From Acetobacter vaccinii (GTDB lineage: Bacteria; Pseudomonadota; Alphaproteobacteria; Acetobacterales; Acetobacteraceae): 64,000 nucleotides of DNA. How positions within the stretch are numbered: the first letter of the stretch is position 1; every line of letters starts with the position of its first letter. Shown here piece after piece: positions 44,475-57,236 of this stretch. The position numbers and the translations under genes are program-made. A model generated the notes under the pieces. That model had not been told where the DNA came from. It made no database searches and worked only from the letters and a program-made list of their open reading frames with translations. Location: positions 1,160,001-1,224,000 of the forward strand of contig NZ_CP043506.1 in assembly GCF_008365315.1 (NCBI RefSeq), given 5' to 3'.

Positions 44475-45761
44475 TTAGCCCTGTGCAGCTTCAAGCAGAA
44501 CCTGCTCGATAATATCCAGCCCTTCGTCCACCAGTGCATCGGATGCCGTCAGCGGCACCAGAATACGGATGGTGGCACCCTGCACACCGCATGCCAGCAG
44601 GATCAGCCCTTTTTCACACGCGCGGGCGCAGATCTGCGAGGCAAAGCCAGCCCGGCGTTCGGTGCTGCCGTGGGCTTCCAGAATGTCAAACGCCACCATG
44701 GCACCGGGGCCGCGCGGCGCGCTGACGGGCAGCAGGTCGGTGCGGGCATGCCATGCGGCAATGCGGGCCTTCAGGCGTTCGCCCATGGCGTTGGAACGGT
44801 CGAGCAGCTTTTCTTCGTCAATCACGTCCAGCACGGCCAGTGCTGCCGCGCAGGCCAGCGGCGCACCGGCATAGGTGCCACCCAGCCCGCCGGGCGGCAC
44901 GCTGTCCATAAGGTCGGCACGCCCGATCACGCCCGACAGCGGCAGCCCGCCTGCGAGGGACTTGGCGACCGAGATCAGGTCAGGTTCGACACCGGAGTGC
45001 TCAATACCAAACAGCTTGCCGGTACGGGCAAAGCCGGTCTGCACTTCGTCAGCGATCAGCTTGATGCCGTGCTGGTCGCACACAGCGCGCAGGGCCTGGA
45101 GCAGTTCGGTCGGGGCGGTGCGGAAACCGCCTTCACCCTGCACCGGCTCGATGATGATCGCTGCCACGTTGGCGGGCGAAATATCGGCCGCGAACAGGAA
45201 GTTGAGCATCTTCAGGCTGTCAGCAACCGTGATGTCATCGTCGGGGAAGGGCACGTGGTACACTTCACCGGGCAGGGTGCCAAAGGGGGCTTTGTAGGGC
45301 AGCACCTTGCCGGTCATGGCCGAGGCCAGCAGCGTGCGGCCATGGAAGCCACCACAGAAGGCAATAACGCCATTACGGCCAGTTGCGGCACGGGCGATCT
45401 TGACTGCGTTTTCCGTGGCTTCCCCGCCGGTGGTGAAGAAAATGGTCTTGGCCGGGCCGGAGAAGGGGGCGCGGGCGTTCAGCTTTTCGGCCAGTTCCAC
45501 ATAGCTTTCATAGGCCGAAACCTGGAAGGCGGTGTGCGTAAAGCGTTCAAGCTGGCGCTGCACGGCGGCCAGCACCTTGGGGTGGCGGTGGCCGGTGTTC
45601 AGCACAGCAATACCGCCAGCAAAGTCAACGTAGCGGCGGCCTTCCACATCCCACAGTTCGGCGTTTTCTGCACGGTCGGCAAAAACGGGGGTGGCAGTGG
45701 CGACACCGCGCGGCACAGCATTGGTGCGGCGGGCCAGAAGGTCGGAATTGGTGGTGCTCAT
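44475..45761 (-). CDS. gabT: 4-aminobutyrate aminotransferase (class III PLP enzyme)
   Basis: 428 residues from the start at 45761, with GGAGG upstream; a longer open frame begins at 45797. The enzyme moves the amino group of 4-aminobutyrate or related omega-amino acids to 2-oxoglutarate. Visible are FAGGIAVLNTGHRHPKV near the N-terminus, FFTTGGEATENAVKIARAATGR, the IIEPVQGEGGF and IADEVQTGFARTGKLFG of the PLP site, and SVAKSLAGGLPLSG with the cofactor lysine. A LysR gene follows upstream in the same direction. No succinate-semialdehyde dehydrogenase gene is adjacent, so the exact substrate is not proven. Confidence 0.9.
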   Translation of the reverse strand: MSTTNSDLLARRTNAVPRGVATATPVFADRAENAELWDVEGRRYVDFAGGIAVLNTGHRHPKVLAAVQRQLERFTHTAFQVSAYESYVELAEKLNARAPFSGPAKTIFFTTGGEATENAVKIARAATGRNGVIAFCGGFHGRTLLASAMTGKVLPYKAPFGTLPGEVYHVPFPDDDITVADSLKMLNFLFAADISPANVAAIIIEPVQGEGGFRTAPTELLQALRAVCDQHGIKLIADEVQTGFARTGKLFGIEHSGVEPDLISVAKSLAGGLPLSGVIGRADLMDSVPPGGLGGTYAGAPLACAAALAVLDVIDEEKLLDRSNAMGERLKARIAAWHARTDLLPVSAPRGPGAMVAFDILEAHGSTERRAGFASQICARACEKGLILLACGVQGATIRILVPLTASDALVDEGLDIIEQVLLEAAQG

Positions 45762-45900
45762 GGGTGGTGGCCTCCGGCTCGGTTGGACAGGGGGCATCTG
45801 GCGGGGTGCCAGAGCATGGTCAGCTTGTTCTGTAAGCGTTTTTATCTGCGTGTGGGAGGAGATTTCTATGCCGTGGGTGGTGTCGGTTCATCACCACCCG

Positions 45901-46872
45901 TCAGGGGGCTGACAGGCCACGGTCAGAGGGGCCGGAGGCAGTGTTTTCCTGCTGTGCCACCTGGTCCAGCAGCCAGGCCCGCAGGCAGGACAGGGCGGGT
46001 TTTTCCCACAGGCGAGCGGGCGCGCGCAGGACATAGGCCCCCAGCGTGGCCTCCTGCAACGGGGTGGCGGTGGGGGCCACCCGCAGCAGGACACCGGTTT
46101 TAAGGTCATCCCCCAGCAGGAAGGGGTTGCTCAGGGCTATGCCCTCGCCCGCGCGGGCGGCGGCCAGTGTGACATGCGCCTGCCATAACCGCCCTGCTGC
46201 GGTAATGCCGCCCATAGGCACCCCCTGGGCGCGGAACCACAGCCGCCATTCGGAGTCGTCCTCCTCCAGCAGCAGGGGCAGGGCGCGCATGTCCGCCGTT
46301 GTGCGGGGCTGCCCGCCCATGGCCGCCAGCCCTGCGGGCGATACAACGGGAAAAACCGGGGGCCGTGCAATCAGCACCTCGCGCAGGTCGCGCGGTTCGG
46401 AGGGCATGGTGTCATCGTCCCGCCGGTAGCCGATATGGGCATGTTGCCCGGCCTCCACCCCGCTGACATGGAAGGTGGTGTTGGCATCCACCGGGCGCAG
46501 TTGCAGTTCCACCGTCGGGTGGGCCCGGCGGAAGGCCGCCAGCCGGGGCAGCAGCCAGTGGTAGGCAAAGCCGTGCGCGCAGGTCAGGGTCAGCGGGCGG
46601 GGCTGGTTGCGGACTTCCGCCGTGGCGGTGGCCAGCCCTTCCAGCAGGGGGGCGACCCGGTCGTGGTACAGTTGCCCGGCCTGGGTCAGTGTCCCGGTGG
46701 CCTGGTCGCGCAGGGGGGTGCCCAGTCTTTGTTCCAGATCGCGGATATGGCGGCTGATGGCAGCATGGTCCATGCCCAGCTCGACCGCAGCACGGCGGAT
46801 GCCGCCTGTACGGGCAAAGGCGACAAAGGCGCTGAGGGCGGGCAGGGGCGGTATGCGGGTACGTGGGTCCAT
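45901..46872 (-). CDS. LysR-family transcriptional regulator (GcvA-like)
   Basis: 323 residues from ATG 46872; the open frame begins further upstream without support. HTH region RIPPLPALSAFVAFARTGGIRRAAVELGMDHAAISRHIRDLEQRLG at about 7-50, then the effector domain with LTLTCAHGFAYHWLLPRLAAF. The GcvA-type start (LPALxAFxAFARTGG) is clear. It lies upstream of gabT on the same strand (about 140 bases) and divergent from an OprB porin gene. Target unknown. Confidence 0.88.
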   Translation of the reverse strand: MDPRTRIPPLPALSAFVAFARTGGIRRAAVELGMDHAAISRHIRDLEQRLGTPLRDQATGTLTQAGQLYHDRVAPLLEGLATATAEVRNQPRPLTLTCAHGFAYHWLLPRLAAFRRAHPTVELQLRPVDANTTFHVSGVEAGQHAHIGYRRDDDTMPSEPRDLREVLIARPPVFPVVSPAGLAAMGGQPRTTADMRALPLLLEEDDSEWRLWFRAQGVPMGGITAAGRLWQAHVTLAAARAGEGIALSNPFLLGDDLKTGVLLRVAPTATPLQEATLGAYVLRAPARLWEKPALSCLRAWLLDQVAQQENTASGPSDRGLSAP

Positions 46873-47215
46873 GGGGCGCAGGTCGGGCTGGGGTGCAAAG
46901 CACGAGCTTTGGAAGGGACAGACCCAAAAAGCAAGGCCCACCCCATGGGGGTTATGGCGCTGTTTTCCACAACCCAGCCAGACATTGCAATTTCCGGCGG
47001 ATATGGTTTAGTCGCGGCCTGTAATCATACAGGTTGCCTTATGGGCTGCCTGGGGTGTGGGGGGCCGCGTGCGATGCCTTGTCCAGTATCGTGGCGGATG
47101 GTGGCCAGCAGGGCCACCGCTGTTTGCCCGTGGTGTTGCCACAGGGGCTGTTAAGGCGGTCAGGCCGCTTTTTTTCCCATACGTTTTTTACCGCCGGAGC
47201 AGGAGCGTGGGGCGG
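46873..47215. other. Intergenic region between LysR and OprB genes
   Basis: About 340 bases without a supported gene. A short hairpin (GCGG / CCGC) with seven T lies at about 47156-47175, some 40 bases before the porin start, and could attenuate it. Both divergent promoters must lie here, but no strong sigma70 pair was found. Confidence 0.4.
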
Positions 47216-48763
47216 ATGAGTGTACTGCCAAACCATGTCTGGCGGGCGTCAGGCCGCCGTGTGCCAGGTGTTATGCTGGCTTTTGGGCTGTGTGTGCTGG
47301 CCGGGTGTGCCGGGGTGGCGCAGGCAGCCCCTGTGCTGTCCCAGATCGGGCAGAGCCGCAGGATTCTTGAAGGCTCCACCCCGCTGATCATGCAGGTGGA
47401 CCCCGCCAGTGTGCGGGAGTCCGCCAGGGCGGAGGCGGTGGCAGAGGGCATGGACACCAGCGATAACCTGCTGGGGGATATGGCAGGCGCACGGGTATGG
47501 ATGTTCCTGCACGGTATTACGTTTGACCTGCACGAGGTGGACGAACTGTGGGGCAATGTCAGCGGCGGCCTGTCCCGCGGGCCAGCCTATACGGGCGTGA
47601 CCATGCCCACCCTGACAGTGGATATGGAAAAACTGGTGGGGCTGCGCGGCGGCACGTTTAATATCAGTGCGTTGCAGATCCACGGCCGTTCCATCTCGCA
47701 GGACAGGCTGTCGGTGTTCAACCCTGTCTCCGGGTTCGAGGCCGATCGCTCCACCCGCCTGTTTGAACTGTGGTACCAGCAGTCCCTGCTGCACGGTAAG
47801 CTGGATGTCCGGGTTGGGCAGCAGGACCTGGATACGGAATTCATGATTACCAGCTACGGGTCGCTGTTCCTCAACGCCAACTTTGGCTGGCCCATGGCAC
47901 CGTCCAACAACCTGTATGCAGGGGGGCCGTCCTGGCCGCTGGCCTCGCCCGCTGTACGCCTGCGCTACCGCCCGACCGACAGCCTGACAGCGCTGTTTGT
48001 GGCGGCGGATGACAACCCGCCGGGCAATCAGTCCAATTCCCTGCCCATACAGGACGGTGGCAACCCTGCTGATCCGACCAACCAGAACACTAACAACGCC
48101 AGTGGCACCCGCTTTAACATGGGCACAGGCGCGCTGCTGATGGCGGAGGTGGACTATGCCCTGTCCCTGCCGCTGGGCCATGGGGGGCGGCGGGGGCTGC
48201 CGGGGCAGTACAAGCTGGGCGGGCTGTATGATACGGCGCGCTTTCCCAACTACAGCTACGACCGGCAGGGCCGCCCTCTGGGCCTGTACCCGCAGGATGC
48301 GGGCAACAGCGTGCCGGGGTGGTTGCGGGGCAACTGGATGGTGTACGGTGTGGTGGACCAGATGGTCTGGCGCTCGGCCACCAGCCCCGGCCGCTCGCTG
48401 GGGGTGTTTGCCCGCGCCACAGGTAACGGAGGGGACAGGAACGCCATTGCCTTTGCGGTGGATGCCGGACTGGACCTGAAGGCCCCTTTTGCCGGGCGTG
48501 ACAACGACACGCTGGGCCTTGGCGGGGGCATGGGGCGCGCGACCTACGGGCAGCGGCGTTTTGACCGCAACACTCATGCGATCGAACAGGGGAACGAAGC
48601 CCTTGTGGAACTGACCTATCAGGCCCAGGTGACGCCCTGGTGCGTGCTGCAACCTGATTTTCAGTATGTCATTGCGCCTTCGGGCGGGATTTACGCCCCC
48701 GGCACCCACCACCGCGTGGGGAACGAGGTGGTGTTTGGCCTGCATTCCTCGGTCAGCTTCTAG
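47216..48763 (+). CDS. Carbohydrate-selective porin, OprB family (second copy)
   Basis: 515 residues from ATG 47216; an in-frame extension to 47057 is not supported. The N-terminus is a signal peptide cleaving near AQA (about residue 37); it also contains LAGC, which resembles a lipobox and may be a coincidence. OprB marks are YTGVTMPTLTVDMEKLVGLRGGTFNISALQIHGRSIS, LFELWYQQSLLHGKLDVRVGQQD, SYGSLFLNANFGWPM and the final NEVVFGLHSSVSF. It differs strongly from the porin at 4515. It is divergent from a LysR gene, but no transporter gene is next to it. It probably imports sugars or alcohols used by membrane dehydrogenases. Confidence 0.88.
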   Translation: MSVLPNHVWRASGRRVPGVMLAFGLCVLAGCAGVAQAAPVLSQIGQSRRILEGSTPLIMQVDPASVRESARAEAVAEGMDTSDNLLGDMAGARVWMFLHGITFDLHEVDELWGNVSGGLSRGPAYTGVTMPTLTVDMEKLVGLRGGTFNISALQIHGRSISQDRLSVFNPVSGFEADRSTRLFELWYQQSLLHGKLDVRVGQQDLDTEFMITSYGSLFLNANFGWPMAPSNNLYAGGPSWPLASPAVRLRYRPTDSLTALFVAADDNPPGNQSNSLPIQDGGNPADPTNQNTNNASGTRFNMGTGALLMAEVDYALSLPLGHGGRRGLPGQYKLGGLYDTARFPNYSYDRQGRPLGLYPQDAGNSVPGWLRGNWMVYGVVDQMVWRSATSPGRSLGVFARATGNGGDRNAIAFAVDAGLDLKAPFAGRDNDTLGLGGGMGRATYGQRRFDRNTHAIEQGNEALVELTYQAQVTPWCVLQPDFQYVIAPSGGIYAPGTHHRVGNEVVFGLHSSVSF

Positions 48764-48778
48764 GCTGCCAGCAGGGGT

Positions 48779-48804
48779 GGGGCACCCGCCTGCGCAGGTG
48801 CCCC
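48779..48804. terminator. Hairpin between porin and thiC
   Basis: Arms GGGGCACC / GGTGCCCC around a ten-base loop between two converging genes. No T run, so termination is inferred. Confidence 0.4.
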
Positions 48805-48817
48805 GAGGGAGTGGTGC

Positions 48818-50930
<2,113 letters not shown>

Positions 50931-51115
50931 CCCAAGCAGATAATCTGAAGCCCTTGCCTGTCAAGGAAAATCGCGGGGAAATCAGGGGAACACTGATTTG
51001 TGAGGCCCCCGTGCGGGGCCAGTGGGCCAGAGCCATGCGTACAGAGGCCCAGAAACAACAATAAAGAAAAATTTTTAAGATGTGAAATGATTTTCAAATA
51101 CGTCATGCTTTGGGC

Positions 51116-52594
51116 ATGTGTGCGGAAAGACAAGATGCGCTTAATGCGATAAAAAACCTCGAAATATCTCCAAAGGCCGATCGCGTTCTTTGGGTTGCTG
51201 CCTGCGTGTCTGCTATATGCGGCGGACTTTATGGGTATGACACCGGCATTATTTCTGGTGCTCTACTTCTAATCACGCGGGATTTTCATCTAACCTCCGT
51301 ACAGGAGGAAATGGTGACTGCGGCTATTCTTGTCGGCGCGGTGTTTGGGTCGCTCGGCGGGTCGTGGCTGTCCGAGCGTTTTGGGCGGCGGCTGTCGGTC
51401 ATGGTCGTGACAGCGGTGTTTGTGGCCGGTGCGCTGGCCTGCGCCCGTGCGCCGGACATGGGCGCGCTGGTGGTGGCCCGTGTCTTTCTGGGGCTTGCAG
51501 TCGGCGGCGCGACACAGGTGGTGCCCACCTATATTTCCGAACTGGCCCCTGCCAGCAGGCGGGGCGGGCTTGTCACGCTGTTTAATGTTGCCATTGGCGT
51601 AGGTATTTTTCTGGCCGGTGTGGTGGGCTTTGCCATGCGCGGGGTGTGGAGCTGGCGCGCCATGCTGGCTGTGGCGGCCATTCCCGCAGCCTTTGTGTTT
51701 GTGTGTATGATGTTCCTGCCCAAAAGCCCGCGCTGGATTGCCGAGAACGAAGGGCTGGAATCGGCGGTGGACCAGCTTGGCCGTGTCCGGTCGTCCCGCA
51801 AGGTTATCCAGCGTGAAATTGTCGAAATCCACGACGCCGTGACCAACATGCGTGACGAGGAGCGCGGCTGGCGCGGCCTGCGACTGCCCTGGGTGCGCCC
51901 GGCCCTTGTTGCCGCCCTTGGGGTTGCCTTTTTCACACAGGCAGGCGGGCTGGAGATGATGATCTATTACACCCCCACCTTTCTGTCGGGTGCCGGGTTT
52001 GGTGGGTCTTCCGCATTGCTGACAAGCCTTGGCGTGGCGTCGGTCTATCTGGTCATGACTATTCTGGGCAGCCTGTTTGTGGACAGGATCGGGCGCCGCA
52101 GGCTCATGCTGGTCATGGGGCCGGGGGCTGTGCTGAGCCTTGTGGGGCTTGGGTCCATGTTTGCGCTGCACCCGGCAGCGGGCAGCGTGGCAAGCTGGCT
52201 GATTGTGGTCTTTCTGCTGCTGTTCATGCTCTTTAATTCCGGCGGTATTCAGGTTGTGGGCTGGCTGTTGGGGGCGGAGCTGTTCCCCCTGCCCATGCGT
52301 GCTGCCGCATCCAGCCTGCATGCGGCCATGCTGTGGGGCACCAATCTGGTTGTCACGGCCACGGCCCTCAGCCTTGTGCAGTGGCTCAGCCTTGGCGGCA
52401 CCATGTGGCTGTATGCGCTGGTCAATCTGGTGTCGGTTGTTTTTGTCTGGCGGTTTGTGCCCGAGACAGCCGGGGCGTCGCTGGAGGATATCGAAACCGC
52501 GCTGCGCCATGGCTGCTTTGCCCCCACAGCCGCCAACCACTACCGTATTCCCCCTGCTGCGGATGATGACGCCCCCCAGCCCAAGGCGGGGTAA
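51116..52594 (+). CDS. MFS sugar porter
   Basis: 492 residues from ATG 51116 (TTG six bases upstream also open). Twelve-helix sugar:proton symporter family: GLYGYDTGIISGALLLI in helix 1, GSWLSERFGRRLSV between helices 2 and 3, FLPKSPRW, the second-half DRIGRRRL and the FVPETAGASLEDIE end. The region 51061-51115 is AT-rich and should hold the promoter. Divergent from the thiC riboswitch. Sugar specificity is not readable. Confidence 0.88.
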   Translation: MCAERQDALNAIKNLEISPKADRVLWVAACVSAICGGLYGYDTGIISGALLLITRDFHLTSVQEEMVTAAILVGAVFGSLGGSWLSERFGRRLSVMVVTAVFVAGALACARAPDMGALVVARVFLGLAVGGATQVVPTYISELAPASRRGGLVTLFNVAIGVGIFLAGVVGFAMRGVWSWRAMLAVAAIPAAFVFVCMMFLPKSPRWIAENEGLESAVDQLGRVRSSRKVIQREIVEIHDAVTNMRDEERGWRGLRLPWVRPALVAALGVAFFTQAGGLEMMIYYTPTFLSGAGFGGSSALLTSLGVASVYLVMTILGSLFVDRIGRRRLMLVMGPGAVLSLVGLGSMFALHPAAGSVASWLIVVFLLLFMLFNSGGIQVVGWLLGAELFPLPMRAAASSLHAAMLWGTNLVVTATALSLVQWLSLGGTMWLYALVNLVSVVFVWRFVPETAGASLEDIETALRHGCFAPTAANHYRIPPAADDDAPQPKAG

Positions 52595-52625
52595 CAGCAT
52601 CAGCCTGGGGTTAATGCCGCACCAT

Positions 52626-52664
52626 AAAAAAGGGCCGCTCCTCAACCGAGGGGCGGCCCTTTTT
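52626..52664. terminator. Bidirectional terminator between sugar porter and accC
   Basis: Stem GGGCCGC / GCGGCCC with further pairs in CTC/GAG, five A before and five T after. Serves both converging genes. Confidence 0.85.
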
Positions 52665-52696
52665 GCTGTCTGGAGTACCCTCCAGCCCGTGCGCTG

Positions 52697-54040
52697 TCAG
52701 CGCGGGCGGGCGGTAAACTGTTCCAGCCAGTGGATGGTGTAATCGCCTTTCTGAAAGCCCGGGTCTTCCAGAATATCGCGGTGGAGCGGGATCACGGTTT
52801 TGATGCCTTCCACCACAAATTCATCCAGCGCGCGCTGCATGCGGGCAATAGCCTGCTCACGCGTGGGGGCGTGCACGATCAGCTTGGCGATCATGCTGTC
52901 ATAGAACGGCGGCACGCGGTAGCCGGTGTACAGGGCGCTGTCCACCCGCACGCCCAGACCGCCGGGCGGGTGATAGACCGCAACCGTGCCGGGGCAGGGG
53001 GCAAAGGTGGCGGGGTCTTCGGCGTTGATGCGGCATTCGATCGCATGGCCGGAGAAGGTAACGTCCTCCTGCGTGTAGCCAAGCTTTTCGCCCGCAGCCA
53101 GGCGGATCTGTTCACGCACCAGGTCCACGTCGCAGACCATTTCGGTCACCGGGTGTTCCACCTGCAGGCGGGTGTTCATTTCGATAAAGCAGAACTGCCC
53201 GTCCTGGTACAGGAACTCCAGCGTGCCCGCGTTGCGATAGCCCATGCGTGATAGGGCCTCGGTCGCGGTGCGGCCGATGGTGTCGCGCTGCTCGGGGTCG
53301 ATCGCGGGGGACCCGGCCTCTTCCAGCAGTTTCTGGTGGCGGCGCTGGAGCGAGCAGTCACGCTCGCCAAAATGCACCACGTTGCCGTAGTTGTCGCCCA
53401 GCACCTGCAACTCGATATGGCGGGGGCGGTCCATGTATTTTTCCATGTAGACCGCGTCGTTGCCAAAGGCTGCACGCGCTTCTGTCCGGGCCATGTCCCA
53501 GGCTTCGGCCAGTTCGTCGGCGGAGTGGGCCACTTTCATGCCCCGCCCGCCGCCGCCAGCGGCAGCCTTGATCAGCACCGGATAGCCCACGCGCTCTGCC
53601 ACTTCGCGCGCTTCGTCCAGATTATGCAGTTCCCCGTCGGAGCCGGGCACCAGCGGCACGCCAAGGGCCAGCATGGTGGTCTTGGCGGTGATCTTGTCAC
53701 CCATCATGCGGATGTGCTGGGCCGTGGGGCCAATAAAGACCAGGCCGTGGGCTTCCACCGTTTCAGCAAAATCGGCGTTTTCGGACAGAAAGCCATAGCC
53801 GGGGTGGATGGCTTCCGCCCCCGTTATGGTTGCTGCCGACAGAATGGCTGCCACATTCAGGTACGAATCGCGCGAGGCCGGTGGCCCGATGCACACGGCC
53901 TCGTCCGCCAGGCGCACATGCATGGCGTCGGCGTCGGCGGTCGAATGAACGGCCACAGTCTTGATGCCAAGTTCCCGGCAGGCGCGCAGGACGCGAAGGG
54001 CAATTTCGCCACGGTTGGCGATGAGGATTTTGGAAAACAT
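52697..54040 (-). CDS. accC: Acetyl-CoA carboxylase, biotin carboxylase subunit
   Basis: 447 residues. ATG 54040 chosen ([25 protein letters not shown]); GTG three bases upstream is open but the ATG fits the family start. ATP-grasp enzyme that carboxylates biotin for fatty-acid synthesis. Visible are [27 protein letters not shown] for ATP, and [12 protein letters not shown]. Its start overlaps the accB stop by one base (TGATG); accB and accC are thus translated together. Confidence 0.96.
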   Translation of the reverse strand: MFSKILIANRGEIALRVLRACRELGIKTVAVHSTADADAMHVRLADEAVCIGPPASRDSYLNVAAILSAATITGAEAIHPGYGFLSENADFAETVEAHGLVFIGPTAQHIRMMGDKITAKTTMLALGVPLVPGSDGELHNLDEAREVAERVGYPVLIKAAAGGGGRGMKVAHSADELAEAWDMARTEARAAFGNDAVYMEKYMDRPRHIELQVLGDNYGNVVHFGERDCSLQRRHQKLLEEAGSPAIDPEQRDTIGRTATEALSRMGYRNAGTLEFLYQDGQFCFIEMNTRLQVEHPVTEMVCDVDLVREQIRLAAGEKLGYTQEDVTFSGHAIECRINAEDPATFAPCPGTVAVYHPPGGLGVRVDSALYTGYRVPPFYDSMIAKLIVHAPTREQAIARMQRALDEFVVEGIKTVIPLHRDILEDPGFQKGDYTIHWLEQFTARPR

Positions 54041-54501
54041 CACTCGATGATGGCAAGCGGCTGGCCGAATTCCACCGGATCACCCGAGCCGACCAGAAGC
54101 GACTTGAGCGTACCAGCCTTGGGCGCCTTGATCTGGTTGAAGGTTTTCATGGCTTCGATCAGCATCAGGGTCTGGCCTGCGCTGACACTCTGCCCCTCGG
54201 TCACAAACGGGGGGGACGAGGGGTCGGGCGTCAGATAGGCCACGCCCACCATGGGGCTGGCAACCGCGCCGGGGTGGCGGGACAGGTCAGCCGGGGCCGC
54301 AGCGGCCGGGGTGGCTGCGGGGGCTGCCGCGACGGGGGCAACCGCCACAGGTGCGGCGGCAACGGCCTGCACGGGCGCGGGCTGGCGCGCCACGCGAATG
54401 CGGCTGTCCTTTTCCGCGACCTCGATTTCGGTCAGGCCGGTTTCAGCCAGAATTTCAGCCAGAGCCCGGATGGCATCCGCGTCCACGAGCAATCCGCTCA
54501 T
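54040..54501 (-). CDS. accB: Acetyl-CoA carboxylase, biotin carboxyl carrier protein
   Basis: 153 residues. N-terminal domain, an Ala/Pro linker of about 40 residues (41-70), and the biotinyl domain with EAMKT around Lys119 (the usual motif is EAMKM; the Thr variant is common in this group). The last residues [14 protein letters not shown] are standard. It starts four bases before the end of aroQ and continues into accC. Confidence 0.95.
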   Translation of the reverse strand: MSGLLVDADAIRALAEILAETGLTEIEVAEKDSRIRVARQPAPVQAVAAAPVAVAPVAAAPAATPAAAAPADLSRHPGAVASPMVGVAYLTPDPSSPPFVTEGQSVSAGQTLMLIEAMKTFNQIKAPKAGTLKSLLVGSGDPVEFGQPLAIIE

Positions 54502-54953
54502 CGGTTGTCCTCATCAAGAATAAGATCGGTCATTGCCTGCAATGCCAGAGAATACCCCCCCACGCCTAGCCCGCAGATAACGCCGGTAGCGGCGCGTGAG
54601 ACATAGGAGTGGTGGCGAAAAGGCTCGCGGCGGTGAATGTTGGAGATATGGACCTCAATCACAGGCAGGTCCGTGGCCAGCAACGCGTCCAGCAGCGCCA
54701 CGGATGTATGCGTATAACCCGCAGGGTTGATGATGATGCCCCGCGCCCGCTTGCGGCAGTCCTGCACCCAGGAGATTAGCTCCCCCTCCATGTTGGTCTG
54801 CCGGAAGTCTATGGCAAGGCCAAGCTTTCCGGCGGTCTGGAGGCATAGCTGTTCCACGTCGTCCAGCGTGGTCCGGCCATATATTTCTGGCTGGCGCTGG
54901 CCGAGCATGTTCAGGTTCGGGCCGTTAAGGACAGCAATAAGAGGTCTTTCCAT
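54498..54953 (-). CDS. aroQ: 3-dehydroquinate dehydratase, type II
   Basis: 151 residues from ATG 54953; an upstream extension is not supported. Third step of the shikimate pathway. Type II marks are [19 protein letters not shown] at the start, [29 protein letters not shown] and [18 protein letters not shown]. The order aroQ-accB-accC, with four-base and one-base overlaps, is conserved in many Alphaproteobacteria. Confidence 0.95.
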   Translation of the reverse strand: MERPLIAVLNGPNLNMLGQRQPEIYGRTTLDDVEQLCLQTAGKLGLAIDFRQTNMEGELISWVQDCRKRARGIIINPAGYTHTSVALLDALLATDLPVIEVHISNIHRREPFRHHSYVSRAATGVICGLGVGGYSLALQAMTDLILDEDNR

Positions 54954-55235
54954 GACAGGGGGGCCGTAGCACGATGCCGTGCCGTATCCAAGAGAAGACG
55001 GATGGCGGGTCCTAAAAAACGGCATGGGGCAGGCCCGGCCCTGTTTTGGCCACAACCGGCTGCAATGCTTCCAGACACTGGGCCAAACCGGCCTGTCTGG
55101 CCGAGTCCCACACCGGGGCGGGCCGGGGGGCGTGGCTGTTTTCCGCCACGTCAGGACAAAAAGAGGTTGATTTCTGTGTGCCGTATGCGGTCCTATGCCC
55201 GCAGACCTGTCACAGACAATGGAGGAAACAGGCGG

Positions 55236-55883
55236 ATGTCAGCCCTGCGCCGGGCACTTCTTGGAAGTGTAATTCTCTTGGGCGTCCATGGCGCTGCGGG
55301 TAAAGCCCGCGCCTCACAGCCCGCATTACAGCAGACCGCCTGGGCCGACTCCGTACGGCAGGCACTGGCTGAACGTGGCATGGACAGCGACGGGGCTTCG
55401 GGTGCGGTGCAAAACCCCCGGGCACTCCAAAAAGGCATGGCAAGCTGGTATGGCGGGCGCTTCAACCACCGCCGCACATCCTCTGGCGCTGCATTTGACA
55501 AACACGGCCTGACAGCCGCCCATCCCACCGCCCCCCTGGGCAGCAAACTGCGCGTGACCTCTGAGGAAACGGGCCGCTCTGTCGTGGTGACGGTTAACGA
55601 CCGTGGGCCTTACAGCCGTGGCCGGGTGATTGACCTGTCCCGCGCTGCTGCGGCGCAGATTGGCATGCTGGGCTCGGGCGTTGCCCATGTCCGTATCCAG
55701 GCCGCCACACCGGAGGAAGTTGCCTCCGCCCCCGAAACCATGGGTGATGAGGGTCTCGAAGCCCCCGACACCAGCGCTGTGACCGGCCACCGGATGGTGG
55801 CCCACCATGCTCATGGTGTTGCGGCCCGCCATGTGGCCCTGCCGCATATGCGCGTGATCCACCGCGCCCGCGGCCACCGCTGA
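55236..55883 (+). CDS. rlpA: RlpA-like septal ring lytic transglycosylase domain protein
   Basis: 215 residues from ATG 55236, with GAGGA upstream. Signal peptide to about residue 26. Residues about 65-155 are the double-psi beta-barrel: [61 protein letters not shown]. The catalytic-type Asp and His are in these motifs. The C-terminus is His/Ala-rich and there is no SPOR domain or lipobox, so this is a shorter form of the family. It is thought to act on naked glycan strands at the septum. Confidence 0.85.
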   Translation: MSALRRALLGSVILLGVHGAAGKARASQPALQQTAWADSVRQALAERGMDSDGASGAVQNPRALQKGMASWYGGRFNHRRTSSGAAFDKHGLTAAHPTAPLGSKLRVTSEETGRSVVVTVNDRGPYSRGRVIDLSRAAAAQIGMLGSGVAHVRIQAATPEEVASAPETMGDEGLEAPDTSAVTGHRMVAHHAHGVAARHVALPHMRVIHRARGHR

Positions 55884-56046
55884 TTTAACCCGGCGGCATA
55901 CCGCAGCAGTCGGGAGTTCTGGGGGCTAAGGCCCCTTGCCTGTTGCAGGCCCGTGGCGTGAAAAAGCTGACAGGTCAGACAAGTATATTCACAGCCATTG
56001 TGGGGCAGGTGCGGGGTTGCCCCGGTAGCCCCAGCACGCTTACGGC

Positions 56047-56122
<76 letters not shown>

Positions 56123-56207
56123 ATCTTTATAATCAGATCAATCATGGGCGGCACCGGGTGTTGCCCCGGCTACGCGACCGGGGCTTGACCTGTGCCTGCC
56201 CGCCGGG

Positions 56208-57236
56208 TCAGGCCGGGGGGCATGTGGCGTTGTCTGCCCTATTGGCCACCACCTGCCAGGCAGGCTGGCGGGGTGTGCCGCAGGCGTAGCCTTCCATTTC
56301 CGCGTTGATTTCGGCCCCCATCAGCACCACCCAGGCGGTGACGAAGAACCACATCATAATGGCAATGACAGCGCCCAGCGGCCCATAGGTGGCGTTGTAG
56401 CTGGCCAGATGTGCCACGTAGTAGGAAAACGCCTGCGAGGCGAGAATCCACATCACGGTCGAGAGCAGCGCACCGGGCAGCACCCAGCGCCAGCGTGTTT
56501 TGCTTTTGCGGTCGGGGCCAAAACGGTACAGCCCGGACAGGGCCAGAATTTCAAACGTGAACATGACAATCGGCCCGCTCCAGCGCGCCAGAAAGTTGAG
56601 CGCACCCGGCGGGGTGGGAATGTGCAGCCACACCGCCATGCTGAACAGCAGCGGCACGGCTACCATCAGCGCAATGGTCAGCGCTGCACCCAGCACGGCA
56701 AACAGGGTCAGGCTGAAGGCGGTAATGTGGAAGATGATGAAGTTGCGCGTCTCACGCGTGTCATACGCCATGTTGAGCGCGTAGATGATGGAGCGCGTCG
56801 CGGCCGAGGCCGACCATAACGCCACCGTCAGCGAGATGATGAGGTTGAGGGTGAGCGAGGCATGGGGCTCGGCCACCAGTGTCTGCACCCTGTCCTGGAT
56901 CAGGCGGAAGGCGGACGGGGGCAGCAGGTGGTGCAGCACATCCATCTGCGGGGCGACGGTGTTGACGTCAAACGCCAGCCCGTAAATGGAAATAAGCGCA
57001 CTAATGGCGGGGAACAGCGACAACGTGCTGTAAAACGCGCAGCCTGCGGCCACCAGCGTGGTGGGGCCGACAAACAGGCTGCGGATGGCGCGGCGCAGAA
57101 TAATCTTCCAGTCCGCCCAGCGCAGGGCCGTCGGGTGGGACACCGGGTTGTCGGGCTGACCGTCAGGGGCGCGGTCTGGCCCGCCGTCGGGGCCGTGTGT
57201 GTGGCTGTGGGACTCGGGCTGACACAATGCCTGCAT
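56208..57236 (-). CDS. YihY/virulence factor BrkB family inner-membrane protein
   Basis: 342 residues from ATG 57236; the open frame starts upstream but without family support. After a His/Pro-rich N-terminus, six membrane segments follow, with the family patterns FVGPTTLVAAGCAFYSTLSLFPAISALISIYG, TLNLIISLTVALWSASAATRSIIYALNMAYD, YGPLGAVIAIMMWFFVTAWVVLMGAEINAE. The conserved E-in-AE near the end is present. Function of the family is unsettled; an earlier RNase BN assignment in E. coli was withdrawn. The 480 bases up to the decarboxylase gene contain a duplicated TGTCATGTTTTTTT (57463 and 57480) and no supported gene. Confidence 0.88.
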   Translation of the reverse strand: MQALCQPESHSHTHGPDGGPDRAPDGQPDNPVSHPTALRWADWKIILRRAIRSLFVGPTTLVAAGCAFYSTLSLFPAISALISIYGLAFDVNTVAPQMDVLHHLLPPSAFRLIQDRVQTLVAEPHASLTLNLIISLTVALWSASAATRSIIYALNMAYDTRETRNFIIFHITAFSLTLFAVLGAALTIALMVAVPLLFSMAVWLHIPTPPGALNFLARWSGPIVMFTFEILALSGLYRFGPDRKSKTRWRWVLPGALLSTVMWILASQAFSYYVAHLASYNATYGPLGAVIAIMMWFFVTAWVVLMGAEINAEMEGYACGTPRQPAWQVVANRADNATCPPA